Shown: piece after piece, positions 10,541-20,232 of the stretch
Numbering within the stretch: position 1 is the stretch's first letter
Layout: every line of letters starts with the position of its first letter
The notes under the pieces: model-generated
The model's database searches: none
Seen by the model: only the letters and a program-made list of their open reading frames with translations
What the model was told of the DNA's origin: nothing
Position numbers and translations under genes: made by a program
Assembly (NCBI GenBank): GCA_018712075.1
Contig: DVHN01000001.1
Coordinates: forward strand, 23,653 to 87,652
DNA from: Candidatus Fimimorpha faecalis
GTDB lineage: Bacteria; Bacillota; Clostridia; Lachnospirales; Lachnospiraceae
Direction of reading: 5' to 3'
DNA length: 64,000 bases

Positions 10541-11107
10541 TTAATTTAATATTTCTATTCCTTGGCAGATGATTCTTTTTGCCATATGAGCGATTTCTTC
10601 TGGACTTTCTTTGCGATTTCTTTCCAGCCACGCTTGAAATAATCCAATTATACCGTTAATTATGAAGGCATAAAAATATTCATATTGAATTGGATCAGAG
10701 ACAGAATAAGTATGCATCCAATTATTAAGACATTTTTCTTTTACGAATTCTTTCATTTGGTCTATGAATAAAATATCGCCATTGGAACTAAGTAAAACTG
10801 TTACAATCTCTGCATTATGATCTAAAAAGTGAAAAATATCGGTTAAAAATAAAAGGGGTTCAATTTGTTGTTTTTCAAAGTTGTATTTATCAAACACATC
10901 TTTTAATTCTTGCATAAGTTCACTTTCAATTGAGGAAAGTAAATCAAAGATATCTTTGTGATGGAGATAAAATGTTCCACGATTAATATCAACATAATCC
11001 GCCAACTCCTTTACAGTAATCTTGTTTACTGGTTTTTGCTTCATTAAATCTGTTAATCCAGAGCGTAGAAGAGCTTTTGTTTTTCGAATTCTTCGGTCAA
11101 TTGCCAT
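10541..11107 (-). CDS. TetR/AcrR-family regulator
   Basis: IRKTKALLRSGLTDLMKQKPVNKITVKELADYVDINRGTFYLHHKDIFDLL HTH; divergent from the MMPL transporter; ATG at 11107. Confidence 0.88.
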   Translation of the reverse strand: MAIDRRIRKTKALLRSGLTDLMKQKPVNKITVKELADYVDINRGTFYLHHKDIFDLLSSIESELMQELKDVFDKYNFEKQQIEPLLFLTDIFHFLDHNAEIVTVLLSSNGDILFIDQMKEFVKEKCLNNWMHTYSVSDPIQYEYFYAFIINGIIGLFQAWLERNRKESPEEIAHMAKRIICQGIEILN

Positions 11108-11303
11108 AGTAATTCTCCTTCCTTTTATAAAAATTTTATTAATAAAAGACATAAAATATAAAAATGATTAGTAATAGTCTTATTGTTGTAAAATTGAATA
11201 TTGATCTTTTTCTTAAATAGATTATAATCGAAAAAAGTAAATAAATCAACATTAAGTACATTAAAATTTGATCTTAGTGCAAAATTTTTTGAAAGGAGAT
11301 ATT

Positions 11304-13349
11304 ATGAAGAGACTATTTGAACAGATATTAAGGCATAGGAAAACGGTAATCCTATTGTTTGGTCTAGCCTGTATAATCAGTGCTTTTATGAGTACGAAAG
11401 TACAGGTAAATTATAACTTGGTTGATTATTTGCCAGACGATGCAGCTTCGACAAAGGCATTGGATCAAATGGAGGAAGAATATGGAGGAGGCGTTCCGAA
11501 TGCCAGAATGATGGTAGAAGATATTCGTATTCCAGAGGCTATAACATTGAAGCAGGAACTTGAGAATGTAGAGGGAATTACTGAAGTTACCTGGCTGGAT
11601 GACGCAGTGGATGTAACTGTCCCACTAGAAACAATGGATCAGGATATATTAGATGATTATTATAAAGATAATACCGCCCTATTTACATTGACAGTTGATG
11701 ATGAGAAAACGATTGAGGCGTTAAATGGAGCAAGGGAATTGACAGACAAAACGGTTTCTATGACTGGAGCAGCAGTGAATACTGCGGTAGCAATGGAAAG
11801 GACGGATGAAGAAATTCAAAAAATTGTACTATTAATTATTCCTCTTTGTTTTGTGATTTTGGTTTTAACAACGACATCATGGTTTGAGCCTGTTTTGTTT
11901 ATGGTAACAATTGGAGTTGCAATTTTGTTAAATCAAGGAACGAATCTAATATTTGGGGAAATCTCATTTGTTACGAATGCGGCAGGAAGTATTCTCCAAT
12001 TAGCTGTCTCGATGGACTACTCTATTTTCCTATTACATCGATTTGCCGATTATCGGAAAATGGGTAGGAATGTTCAGGATGCAATGATAGAAGCGCTGCA
12101 AAAGGCATTTCAGTCGATTACAGCAAGTGGACTTACAACGGTAATTGGATTTGCAGCATTGATTTTAATGCGGTTTAAAATTGGTCCAGATATGGGATAT
12201 GTTATGGCAAAAGCGATTGTATTTAGCATGTTGAGTGTACTAATTTTTTTACCAGTTGTGGCAATTCTATGCTATAAATTGATTGATCGTACACAACATA
12301 GGCCATTTTATCCTGAATTTAAAGGATTTGCAGCGTTTGTGAGTAAAATTCGAGTGCCTGCTTTTGTTTTATTTTTTGTTCTTGTAATTCCAGCCTTTTT
12401 GGCACAGAATAAAAATTCATTTCTATATGGAACTTCTCAAATTTTTGGGGAAGGAACCGATGCATATCAAGAGACACAGGCAGTAGAAAATAAATTTGGA
12501 AAATCAAATCAATTTGTATTAATGGTTCCAAAAGGAGATTTTGCTACAGAGAAAGAGCTAAGTGATGAGTTACATAATATTCCTCAAGTAACGTCGATTC
12601 TTTCTTATGTCGATAATGCGGGAGCAGAAGTTCCTACCGAATATTTGGATAAAGATACACGTTCTCAGCTGCTAAGTGATCATTATAGTCGAATGGTTTT
12701 AACGGTACAAACCGAATACGAGAGTGAGACAGCATTTCAGGTAGTCGAAAAGATTCGGACAATTGCTGAAACGTACTACCATGATTACTATTTGGCTGGG
12801 GAGAGTGTTAATACATATGATATGAGAGATGTCGTGACAACGGATATGGCAAAAGTAAATGCAATTGCAATTATTGCTGTCTTTCTTGTTATTATGTTTT
12901 CCATGAAATCCATTGTACTTCCTATGATTTTGGTGTTTGTAATTGAAGCATCGGTCTGGATTAACTTATCCATTCCGTATTTCACCGATACATCATTGTT
13001 TTATATTGGTTATTTGATCATTAGTACGGTACAGCTTGGAGCAACGGTGGATTATGCAATTTTATTATCAACTAGATACTTGGAAGAACGAAAAGAGAAA
13101 CCAAAAGCAGAAGCATTGCGTCAAACGATCATGCATACAACACTTTCTATTTTGACATCGGGCTCCATTTTAACATTGGGTGGAGCATTACTGGCGATTG
13201 TATCGACACATGGCGTAATTCGTGAACTTGGAGGATTAGTTGGGAAAGGTGCGGTTTTATCTGTAACGTTAGTTTTGCTTGTTCTTCCAGCGTTTCTCTA
13301 TTATTTTGATACAATTATTCAAAAAACAATGTGGAAAAAGAAGAAATAA
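11304..13349 (+). CDS. MMPL/RND-family transporter
   Basis: Two SSD-like TM repeats (GLTTVIGFAALILMRFKIGPDMG; GATVDYAILLSTRYLEER); RBS gaaaggag before ATG 11304. Confidence 0.9.
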   Translation: MKRLFEQILRHRKTVILLFGLACIISAFMSTKVQVNYNLVDYLPDDAASTKALDQMEEEYGGGVPNARMMVEDIRIPEAITLKQELENVEGITEVTWLDDAVDVTVPLETMDQDILDDYYKDNTALFTLTVDDEKTIEALNGARELTDKTVSMTGAAVNTAVAMERTDEEIQKIVLLIIPLCFVILVLTTTSWFEPVLFMVTIGVAILLNQGTNLIFGEISFVTNAAGSILQLAVSMDYSIFLLHRFADYRKMGRNVQDAMIEALQKAFQSITASGLTTVIGFAALILMRFKIGPDMGYVMAKAIVFSMLSVLIFLPVVAILCYKLIDRTQHRPFYPEFKGFAAFVSKIRVPAFVLFFVLVIPAFLAQNKNSFLYGTSQIFGEGTDAYQETQAVENKFGKSNQFVLMVPKGDFATEKELSDELHNIPQVTSILSYVDNAGAEVPTEYLDKDTRSQLLSDHYSRMVLTVQTEYESETAFQVVEKIRTIAETYYHDYYLAGESVNTYDMRDVVTTDMAKVNAIAIIAVFLVIMFSMKSIVLPMILVFVIEASVWINLSIPYFTDTSLFYIGYLIISTVQLGATVDYAILLSTRYLEERKEKPKAEALRQTIMHTTLSILTSGSILTLGGALLAIVSTHGVIRELGGLVGKGAVLSVTLVLLVLPAFLYYFDTIIQKTMWKKKK

Positions 13350-13374
13350 AGAATGAAGGAAAGGAATTGATTTT

Positions 13375-15315
13375 ATGTATAAGAAGAAATGGAAAAGAAA
13401 TATGGCTGTTTTTATGGCTGGTGTCATGGTGTCATCTCAAATAATGGTACCCGTTTCTGCCAAAGAACCTACAACGTCTCAATCTACGCAAGAAGAAAAA
13501 ACAACGGATCAATCATCAAATGAAAAATCAGATTCTAAGTCGAATCATACAAAGTCAGATTCGGATGAAAAGAAAGAAACGTCTAAAAAGGAAAACACGG
13601 ACAAAGAAGAAGTCGTTTATGCAAACTTAGATGCGGATGGAAAAAAGAAAGGAGTCTATGTTGTTAATATTTTTAATGATGCAGAGGATATTGTAGATTA
13701 TGGAGATTACACGAACATTCGGAATATGAATACAACCGATGAGATTGTAGACAAGGATGGAATAATCACGGCAACAACCGATCAGTCTTCTCTTTATTAT
13801 GAAGGAACCTTAGAAGAATGTGAACTTCCATGGAACATCTCGGTAGAATATCAAGTCGATGGAAAGGACTATTCTGCGCAGGAAATGGCTGGAAAATCGG
13901 GAAAGTTAAATATGAAATTAAAGATTCAGCCAAATGAAAAGGCAAGCGAAGCATTTCGGAAAGGTTATACATTGCAAGTTACGGTTGTAATGGATGGAGA
14001 GCATAGTGAAAATATCGAAGCGGATGGAGCAACCATTGCAAATGTAGGAAAAGATAAACAGCTTACTTATATTATATTTCCAAATGAAACAAAGACATTG
14101 GAAATTCATGCAGATATTACAGATTTTGAAATGCAGGCAATTGCGATCAATGGAGTAAAAATGGAACTTGGCATCGATGTAAATAGTTTGGAAAGTGAGG
14201 AATTAAAAAACAAAGTCAAAGAACTTCAGGATGGAGCGAAAGCGTTGGATGACGGAGCAAAATCTGCCGAGGAAGGAAGTAAAACGCTGCAAAGCGGGGC
14301 AGCAAGTGTTCAGGCGGGTATCAATACAATGCAAACGGGATTAAATCAGCTGAATGCGAATTCTACATCATTAGTCTCTGGTTCTGCGCAAGTAAATCAA
14401 GCATTACAAACGATTCAGGCGTCTTTGGGCGGCTTCAGTACAGGACAGAATCCTCAAGATTTGCTGACCGCTTCAAGTCAAATTCGAGATGGGATTCATA
14501 CGTTGGAAAGCAGCTTGGCCGTGTTAAGTAATTCCGTTAATTATGAGGCGTACAAAGAAGTGTTTCGGCAGCAGGGGATTGATTTAGACTGGCTGACCGC
14601 TCAAAACGCTCAGGCAGGGCAGCAGTTACAGCAGGTCGCAGCATCTCTGTCAGGCGTATTGCCACAAGATCAAGTAACCATGCTTACAAATATCGGGCAG
14701 CTTTTGGCAGCAAGCAATGGAGTGATTTCTGGAACGAAAACTTATCTGGATACTGCATCGCAAAGTATTAACCAAATCTATAGTGGAAGTTCACAGTTAA
14801 AACAATCCTATGAAAATTATTATAACGCAGTATCTGGACTTGTACAGAGTCTTTCTGGTATAATGGGAAATATAACGACTCTGACAAATGCAATTCAAAC
14901 ATTGGCAGCTCAATATGCGACATTGGATGCAGGAATTTCTGACTATACGGGAGCGGTTGCTGCTCTTGTCGCTGGATGTAATGAATTAGCAGGCGGAATG
15001 CAGGAGCTCGTCAGTGGATGTAATACATTGACAGATGGAACGAAGAACTTATCAGATGGAACAGGAGAATTAAAAGATAGGACATCTAATTTGGAACAGG
15101 AATTAAAAGATATGATAGCAAAAGAATTGGATTCCAAAATGGGAAAGGATGTAAAGACCGTCTCCTTTGTATCAGATAAAAATAAAAATGTATCAAATGT
15201 ACAATTTGTAATTCAGACAGAAGCAATCAAACTGCCAGAAAAGGAAATACCAGAAGAGAGAGCAACAGAGAAGTTGAATTTATGGCAAAAATTCTTAAAT
15301 CTGTTTCAAAAATAA
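13375..15315 (+). CDS. Large secreted/anchored coiled-coil protein (YhgE/Pip-like heptad repeats) paired with the MMPL transporter
   Basis: Signal peptide; charged Ser/Thr/Lys linker; repeated L..G......L heptads (ALDDGAKSAEEGSKTLQSGAASVQAG; LAGGMQELVSGCNTLTDGTKNLSDGTGEL). Confidence 0.75.
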   Translation: MYKKKWKRNMAVFMAGVMVSSQIMVPVSAKEPTTSQSTQEEKTTDQSSNEKSDSKSNHTKSDSDEKKETSKKENTDKEEVVYANLDADGKKKGVYVVNIFNDAEDIVDYGDYTNIRNMNTTDEIVDKDGIITATTDQSSLYYEGTLEECELPWNISVEYQVDGKDYSAQEMAGKSGKLNMKLKIQPNEKASEAFRKGYTLQVTVVMDGEHSENIEADGATIANVGKDKQLTYIIFPNETKTLEIHADITDFEMQAIAINGVKMELGIDVNSLESEELKNKVKELQDGAKALDDGAKSAEEGSKTLQSGAASVQAGINTMQTGLNQLNANSTSLVSGSAQVNQALQTIQASLGGFSTGQNPQDLLTASSQIRDGIHTLESSLAVLSNSVNYEAYKEVFRQQGIDLDWLTAQNAQAGQQLQQVAASLSGVLPQDQVTMLTNIGQLLAASNGVISGTKTYLDTASQSINQIYSGSSQLKQSYENYYNAVSGLVQSLSGIMGNITTLTNAIQTLAAQYATLDAGISDYTGAVAALVAGCNELAGGMQELVSGCNTLTDGTKNLSDGTGELKDRTSNLEQELKDMIAKELDSKMGKDVKTVSFVSDKNKNVSNVQFVIQTEAIKLPEKEIPEERATEKLNLWQKFLNLFQK

Positions 15316-15340
15316 AGTTTAGAAAGGTTGGGTGAAGTAT

Positions 15341-15943
15341 ATGGGAAATCACATTATTACGATTGCCAGGGAATTTGGCAGCGGAGGAAGGGAGATTGGA
15401 AAAAAGTTAGCAGCGGAATTAGGCATAGAATGCTATGATAGCCGCCTTATTGAAATGGCAGCAGACTATGGCGAGATTGATCCAGCCATATTGAAACAGG
15501 CAGAAGAGAAGAAAGCGAGCAGTCTACTCTATACTGTCTATCATGAGATGGCAAATGAAAAAACGGGTTATGGGCTTCCTCTCAATGATATGTTATTTAA
15601 TCTTCAGTCAGAAGTTATTCGCCAGCTCGCTGAGAAAGAATCCTGTATTATTATTGGACGCTGTGCTGATTATGTATTATCGGGAAGAAGGCATGTACAT
15701 TCGGTATTTATTTATGCCGACATGGAGATGCGTCAAGACCGAATTATGAAAAAATATGAAGTTTCAAAAAAAGAAGCCACTGCAATGATAAAGAAAAAAG
15801 ATAAGGAACGAAGCAGCTATTACAACTTCTTTACCGACCGTCATTGGGGAAAGAAAGAGAGTTATGATATGACGATTAATAGCAACAGTGTAGGCATAGA
15901 TGGAGCGGTACAGCTGCTAAAAGAATTATTTAAACTTCCGTAG
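15341..15943 (+). CDS. Cytidylate kinase-like family protein
   Basis: ITIAREFGSGGREIGKKLAAELGIECYD P-loop. Confidence 0.87.
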   Translation: MGNHIITIAREFGSGGREIGKKLAAELGIECYDSRLIEMAADYGEIDPAILKQAEEKKASSLLYTVYHEMANEKTGYGLPLNDMLFNLQSEVIRQLAEKESCIIIGRCADYVLSGRRHVHSVFIYADMEMRQDRIMKKYEVSKKEATAMIKKKDKERSSYYNFFTDRHWGKKESYDMTINSNSVGIDGAVQLLKELFKLP

Positions 15944-15951
15944 AATATGAA

Positions 15952-15988
15952 AGGCTCATTAAATGAGAAATCGACATTTAATGAGCCT
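15952..15988. terminator. Intrinsic terminator
   Basis: aggctcattaaatg - 9 nt - catttaatgagcct followed by T-rich sequence. Confidence 0.8.
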
Positions 15989-16106
15989 CTTATATGTTAT
16001 TCATTTATTTGCTTTTGTAATTGTTCTTCTAGTTTTCTTATACGATCCTTTAGATGTTTATCTATGATGTATAGGAGTGGAAGAAGCATCAACAGTAAAG
16101 CAGTTA

Positions 16107-16751
16107 TTAAAGGAGTTTCTCATACTCTAATTGCACAGCATCTGATACATTCATCAAAACATTGATATTCTGTTTTGTTAATTCTACATCAGTTTGAATT
16201 GTTCTTGTATCAGATTCTACAGGAATCATATTATATTCTCCTGCTTTTGATTCTGTTCCACCATCCACATAAACTCGATGACATGCGCCATTTCCAAGAA
16301 ACTGGCTTAATCTCTCTCCATTCTCAGATGAGCCACATTGATATTCTCCAGTATCGGTTAAAAATACATCTAATGTAAATAATATGTTTTGGTTAGATAC
16401 AACTGGAAAATAATAAATATTATTATGATTAAACGTTCCATCTTGCTGCAGCGTATATATTACAAATGGCTCCATGATCTGAATATCATCCAATGAAAAT
16501 TTTGGGGAGGAAACAGATTCTAAATTATGTAAATTATGTGCAATTGTCATTGCCCCTACTTCATTTAAGCAGTTCATTACTTCTTCTGGAGCGGCTGCCT
16601 TTTCGAGTTGTAATTGTGGTGCAGCAACCTGATTTAATTCCTTGCTGGAAGGAGTTTCATTGTCATTTTGGCTATTACTACATGCGCATAAAAATGTAGC
16701 ACAGGATAATAGCAGTATCATAAAAAGAATCATTTTTTTTATCATTTTCAT
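16107..16751 (-). CDS. Uncharacterised lipoprotein
   Basis: Lipobox-like LLLSCATFLCAC at the N-terminus; no family recognised. Confidence 0.65.
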   Translation of the reverse strand: MKMIKKMILFMILLLSCATFLCACSNSQNDNETPSSKELNQVAAPQLQLEKAAAPEEVMNCLNEVGAMTIAHNLHNLESVSSPKFSLDDIQIMEPFVIYTLQQDGTFNHNNIYYFPVVSNQNILFTLDVFLTDTGEYQCGSSENGERLSQFLGNGACHRVYVDGGTESKAGEYNMIPVESDTRTIQTDVELTKQNINVLMNVSDAVQLEYEKLL

Positions 16752-16988
16752 TCCATCAGTCCTCACTTTCAAATTGTTTCCAAAATCATTGTTCTATATG
16801 ATATAATATACTATACAATTAGTGGAACGTCAAGTATATTATGTGTGTTTTTAGAAAAATAAGGTATAAAAGCGTTTGTTTTCTTTTAAATGTTTTTTGT
16901 AAAAGAAGCTTGCATAATAAGAAAAAAATGTTATAATAATTCCGACAGAGAAAACGAAATGAAAACAAGGAATATTGGAGGAATTGTT

Positions 16989-17984
16989 ATGTCAAAGTTA
17001 AAAAAAGGTGCGATCTATGCCCTGTTGTTATGTGGGATATTGACTTTTAGTGGATGCGGTAACACGCAGCAAACGCCAGCAGAGTCAACAACGCCACAGG
17101 CAGTGTCTAGTTCTGCTCCAGAGGAAACGACACCTAGCTCTGCGGCAACGACGGAATCGGAAGCTGTTACAGAGTCAGCTGCGGAATCTACAACAGAACC
17201 AACAACAGAATCAATCGCAGCTCCTGCATCAGAAGCAGCTACTACCACGCAGGCAGTAGATAAATCTTATTTAAGCAATATTCCAGCTCTTTCTAATGAG
17301 AGTGGGGGATGTGGCTTTTCAGCAGCAAATGGAAGAGACAGTAAAAATGTACCAAATGATATGTATTGGTATGTAAAAAAATATGGAAAGTACAATGCAG
17401 ATTTTCTTCAGGATACGAATAAAAATGTGATTTACTTAACGATGGATGAAGGTTACGAAGCGGGATATACTCCAACGATTTTGGATACATTGAAGGAAAA
17501 GAATGTGAAGGCAGTATTTTTTGTAACGAAACAGTTTATTGACAGTGATCCAGAATTAATTCAGCGTATGATTGATGAAGGACATATTATTGGAAACCAT
17601 ACTGTTTCCCATAAGCAAATGCCGACATTAACATTGGATCAGCAAAAAGAGGAAATTCTTACGATTAATAATATGATTAAAGAGCAGTTTGGATATGATG
17701 TAAAGCTATTCCGTTTCCCAGAGGGAGAATTTAGTGAGCAGTCGCTGGCATTGGTAGAGAGCCTTGGTATGAAGAGTGTGTTCTGGAGTTTTTCTCATAA
17801 GGATTTTGATACAAGTGCACAGCCAGATCCAGCAACAAGTCTTCAAAAATGTTTAGATGAAGTACATCCAGGTGCAATTTATTTATTACATGCAGTGTCT
17901 TCTACAAATACGCAGATTTTAGGTGACTTTATTGATGGAGTAAGAGCAAAAGGTTTTGAATTTGGAACTTATCCTGTGCAATAA
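16989..17984 (+). CDS. Polysaccharide deacetylase (PdaA-like, lipoprotein)
   Basis: Lipobox LTFSGCG, S/T/E/A-rich linker, VIYLTMDEGYEAGYTPTILDTLKEKNVKAVFFVT, IGNHTVSHKQMPTL, YLLHAVSS; RBS ggagg before ATG 16989. Confidence 0.87.
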   Translation: MSKLKKGAIYALLLCGILTFSGCGNTQQTPAESTTPQAVSSSAPEETTPSSAATTESEAVTESAAESTTEPTTESIAAPASEAATTTQAVDKSYLSNIPALSNESGGCGFSAANGRDSKNVPNDMYWYVKKYGKYNADFLQDTNKNVIYLTMDEGYEAGYTPTILDTLKEKNVKAVFFVTKQFIDSDPELIQRMIDEGHIIGNHTVSHKQMPTLTLDQQKEEILTINNMIKEQFGYDVKLFRFPEGEFSEQSLALVESLGMKSVFWSFSHKDFDTSAQPDPATSLQKCLDEVHPGAIYLLHAVSSTNTQILGDFIDGVRAKGFEFGTYPVQ

Positions 17985-18033
17985 AGGAAAAGAGTAGAGG
18001 ATAGTACGGAATATAATATAACTAGTTTGTAAG

Positions 18034-18093
18034 ATAGGATAAAGTTTTGTAGGTTAATTGCGATTCATTTCCTTCCTATAAAACTCTATCCTA
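18034..18093 (+). terminator. Intrinsic terminator
   Basis: ataggataaagttttgtagg ... cctataaaactctatcctat followed by ttttc. Confidence 0.75.
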
Positions 18094-18143
18094 TTTTTCT
18101 TGTGTCGGAGTTTTGGTTCGGGTAAAGAAAAGGAGGTTGTGGA

Positions 18144-18554
18144 TTGGATCAAGAAAATCTATTAAAAACAGCGTTGGAGGCAAGAAAGTTTGCCTATGCT
18201 CCATATTCTCATTTTACGGTAGGGGCTGCGTTATTGGCGAAAGATGGAACTATTTATTCTGGATGTAATATTGAGAATGCAGCGTATGGACCGAGTAATT
18301 GTGCAGAGAGAACAGCATTTTTTAAAGCAATTTCAGAAGGAAAGAGAGAGTTTTTGGCCATTGCAATTGTAGGTGGAATGGAAGGAAGTGAAGCGACACA
18401 ATACTGTCCTCCTTGTGGCGTTTGCCGTCAAGTAATGGCAGAATTTTGCAATCCAGAACAGTTTTTAATTATTTTAGGAGCAAAAAATCAAATGTTCAAG
18501 GAATATAAATTGAAAGAATTACTGCCACTGTCTTTTATGCTTGAGAAAAATTAA
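18144..18554 (+). CDS. cdd: Cytidine deaminase
   Basis: YAPYSHFTVGAALLAKDG, GCNIENAAYGPSNCAERTA, CPPCGVCRQVMAEF. Confidence 0.95.
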   Translation: MDQENLLKTALEARKFAYAPYSHFTVGAALLAKDGTIYSGCNIENAAYGPSNCAERTAFFKAISEGKREFLAIAIVGGMEGSEATQYCPPCGVCRQVMAEFCNPEQFLIILGAKNQMFKEYKLKELLPLSFMLEKN

Positions 18555-18598
18555 AAGTTGTTTTAGAACTTAGTGAAAAAATAGATAATTATTGCAAA

Positions 18599-18655
18599 AT
18601 GAAAGTACTTTCATATGGACGGATGAGCAGTGTAAAGAAATGAAAGTACGTGAAT
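18599..18655. promoter_or_regulatory. Paired palindromic operator candidate upstream of rnf
   Basis: Perfect palindrome ATGAAAGTACTTTCAT (18599-18614) and related ATGAAAGTACGTGAAT (18640-18655), 41 bp start to start. Confidence 0.5.
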
Positions 18656-18712
18656 TTATACAATAATAAATCACTAAACGATAAATTTGATGGAAATATT
18701 GCTATAATAATA

Positions 18713-18741
18713 TTGACAAATAAATAAAATCAAGGTAGTAT
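18713..18741 (+). promoter_or_regulatory. rnf operon promoter
   Basis: TTGACA, 17 bp, TAGTAT. Confidence 0.7.
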
Positions 18742-18747
18742 TTATAG

Positions 18748-18882
18748 TAGGGTATTCGATGACACTGCAGTCAGGAGAATACCTTTTCCACGTTACTGTG
18801 GCATCCCATAAGAAAGATCCAGTGGAGATTTCTGGGGAATATCCGAAAAATCGGAAAAATAAAGAAAAGGACCTGGTGTTTT
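18748..18882 (+). ncRNA. Structured 5' leader of the rnf operon (candidate cis-regulatory RNA)
   Basis: GGTATTC/GAATACC stem (18751-18757/18777-18783) plus three further short hairpins between promoter and rnfC. Confidence 0.45.
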
Positions 18883-20208
18883 ATGAAAAAACGAACATTT
18901 AAAGGGGGAGTTCATCCATATGACGGAAAGGAACTGACAAAAAACATTCCAGTAGAAACGGTTGCACCGCATGGAGATATGATCTTCCCATTGTCCCAGC
19001 ATATTGGGGCGCCTGCGAAACCTTTAGTAAAAAAAGGTGACTATGTCAAAATGGGTCAGATAATAGCAGAAGCGGGCGGATTTATTTCAGCGAATGTAGT
19101 TAGTTCTGTTTCAGGAACTGTAAAGGCGATTGAACCAAGATTAGTTCCTTCTGGTGCAATGGTGAATTCTATTATTATCACAAATGATGAATCAGATACC
19201 GCAGTGGATGGATTTGGAAAAGACAGGGACTATACGAAGTTGTCAAAAGAAGAGATCCGCCAGATTATAAAAGATGCTGGTATTGTTGGTTTAGGGGGAG
19301 CTGGATTCCCAACCCATGTGAAATTAACTCCAAAGAATGAAGACCAAATTGATTATGTTATTGTAAACGGAGCAGAATGTGAGCCTTATTTAACATCTGA
19401 CTACCGCATGATGATGGAAGAACCAGAAAAGATTATCGGCGGATTGAAGGTTATTCTTCAATTATTTGATCACGCAAAAGGTATTATTGCGATCGAAGAT
19501 AATAAACCAGAGGCGATTAGCTTAATTGGGGAAATGGTAGAAGATGAAGAGAATATTGAAGTATATCCTCTCAAGACAAAATATCCGCAAGGTGCAGAAC
19601 GTACGTTGATTTATGCAGTCTCTGGAAGAGAGATTAATTCCACGATGCTTCCAGCAGATGCAGGTTGTATTGTAGATAACGTTGATACGGTAATTTCGAT
19701 TTACATGGCAGTTTGCAAATCAACGCCATTGATTCGTCGTATTGTAACTGTAACAGGAGACGCAGTTGTTCAGCCGCATAATTTTAATGCACGAATTGGT
19801 ATGAACTATTTAGATTTATTGGAAGCAGCAGGAGGATTGAAGGAAAATCCAGAAAAGATTATATCAGGAGGCCCTATGATGGGTATGGCATTATCTACGG
19901 TGGATATTCCTGTTATTAAAACTTCTTCCGCACTGCTTTGTATGACGCATGATGAGGCAGCAGAGTTTGAGCCAAGTGCATGTATCCGTTGCGGCAGATG
20001 TGTTTCTGTATGTCCTGGACATATTGTACCACAAAAATTAATGGAGTTTGCAGAGAGACATGACATCGAGGGATTTGAAGCAAACTTTGGTATGGAGTGT
20101 TGTGAATGTGGATGCTGTGCCTATGTATGTCCGGCAAAACGTCCATTGACACAGGCATTTAAACAAGCTAGAAAAGCAGTTATGGAGAAACGCCGTAAAA
20201 AAGCGTAA
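18883..20208 (+). CDS. rnfC: Rnf electron transport complex subunit C
   Basis: GLGGAGFPTHVKL, GAECEPYLTSDYRMM, two 4Fe-4S clusters CIRCGRCVSVCP, CCECGCCAYVCP. Confidence 0.95.
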   Translation: MKKRTFKGGVHPYDGKELTKNIPVETVAPHGDMIFPLSQHIGAPAKPLVKKGDYVKMGQIIAEAGGFISANVVSSVSGTVKAIEPRLVPSGAMVNSIIITNDESDTAVDGFGKDRDYTKLSKEEIRQIIKDAGIVGLGGAGFPTHVKLTPKNEDQIDYVIVNGAECEPYLTSDYRMMMEEPEKIIGGLKVILQLFDHAKGIIAIEDNKPEAISLIGEMVEDEENIEVYPLKTKYPQGAERTLIYAVSGREINSTMLPADAGCIVDNVDTVISIYMAVCKSTPLIRRIVTVTGDAVVQPHNFNARIGMNYLDLLEAAGGLKENPEKIISGGPMMGMALSTVDIPVIKTSSALLCMTHDEAAEFEPSACIRCGRCVSVCPGHIVPQKLMEFAERHDIEGFEANFGMECCECGCCAYVCPAKRPLTQAFKQARKAVMEKRRKKA

Positions 20209-20232
20209 TAAACATAGAAAAGAGGTAACGTT

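Noticed and set aside
13375-15315. Heptad-repeat protein as a phage tape-measure or adhesin
   Set aside because: No phage genes nearby; position next to an MMPL transporter and a TetR regulator fits a YhgE/Pip-like accessory protein better.
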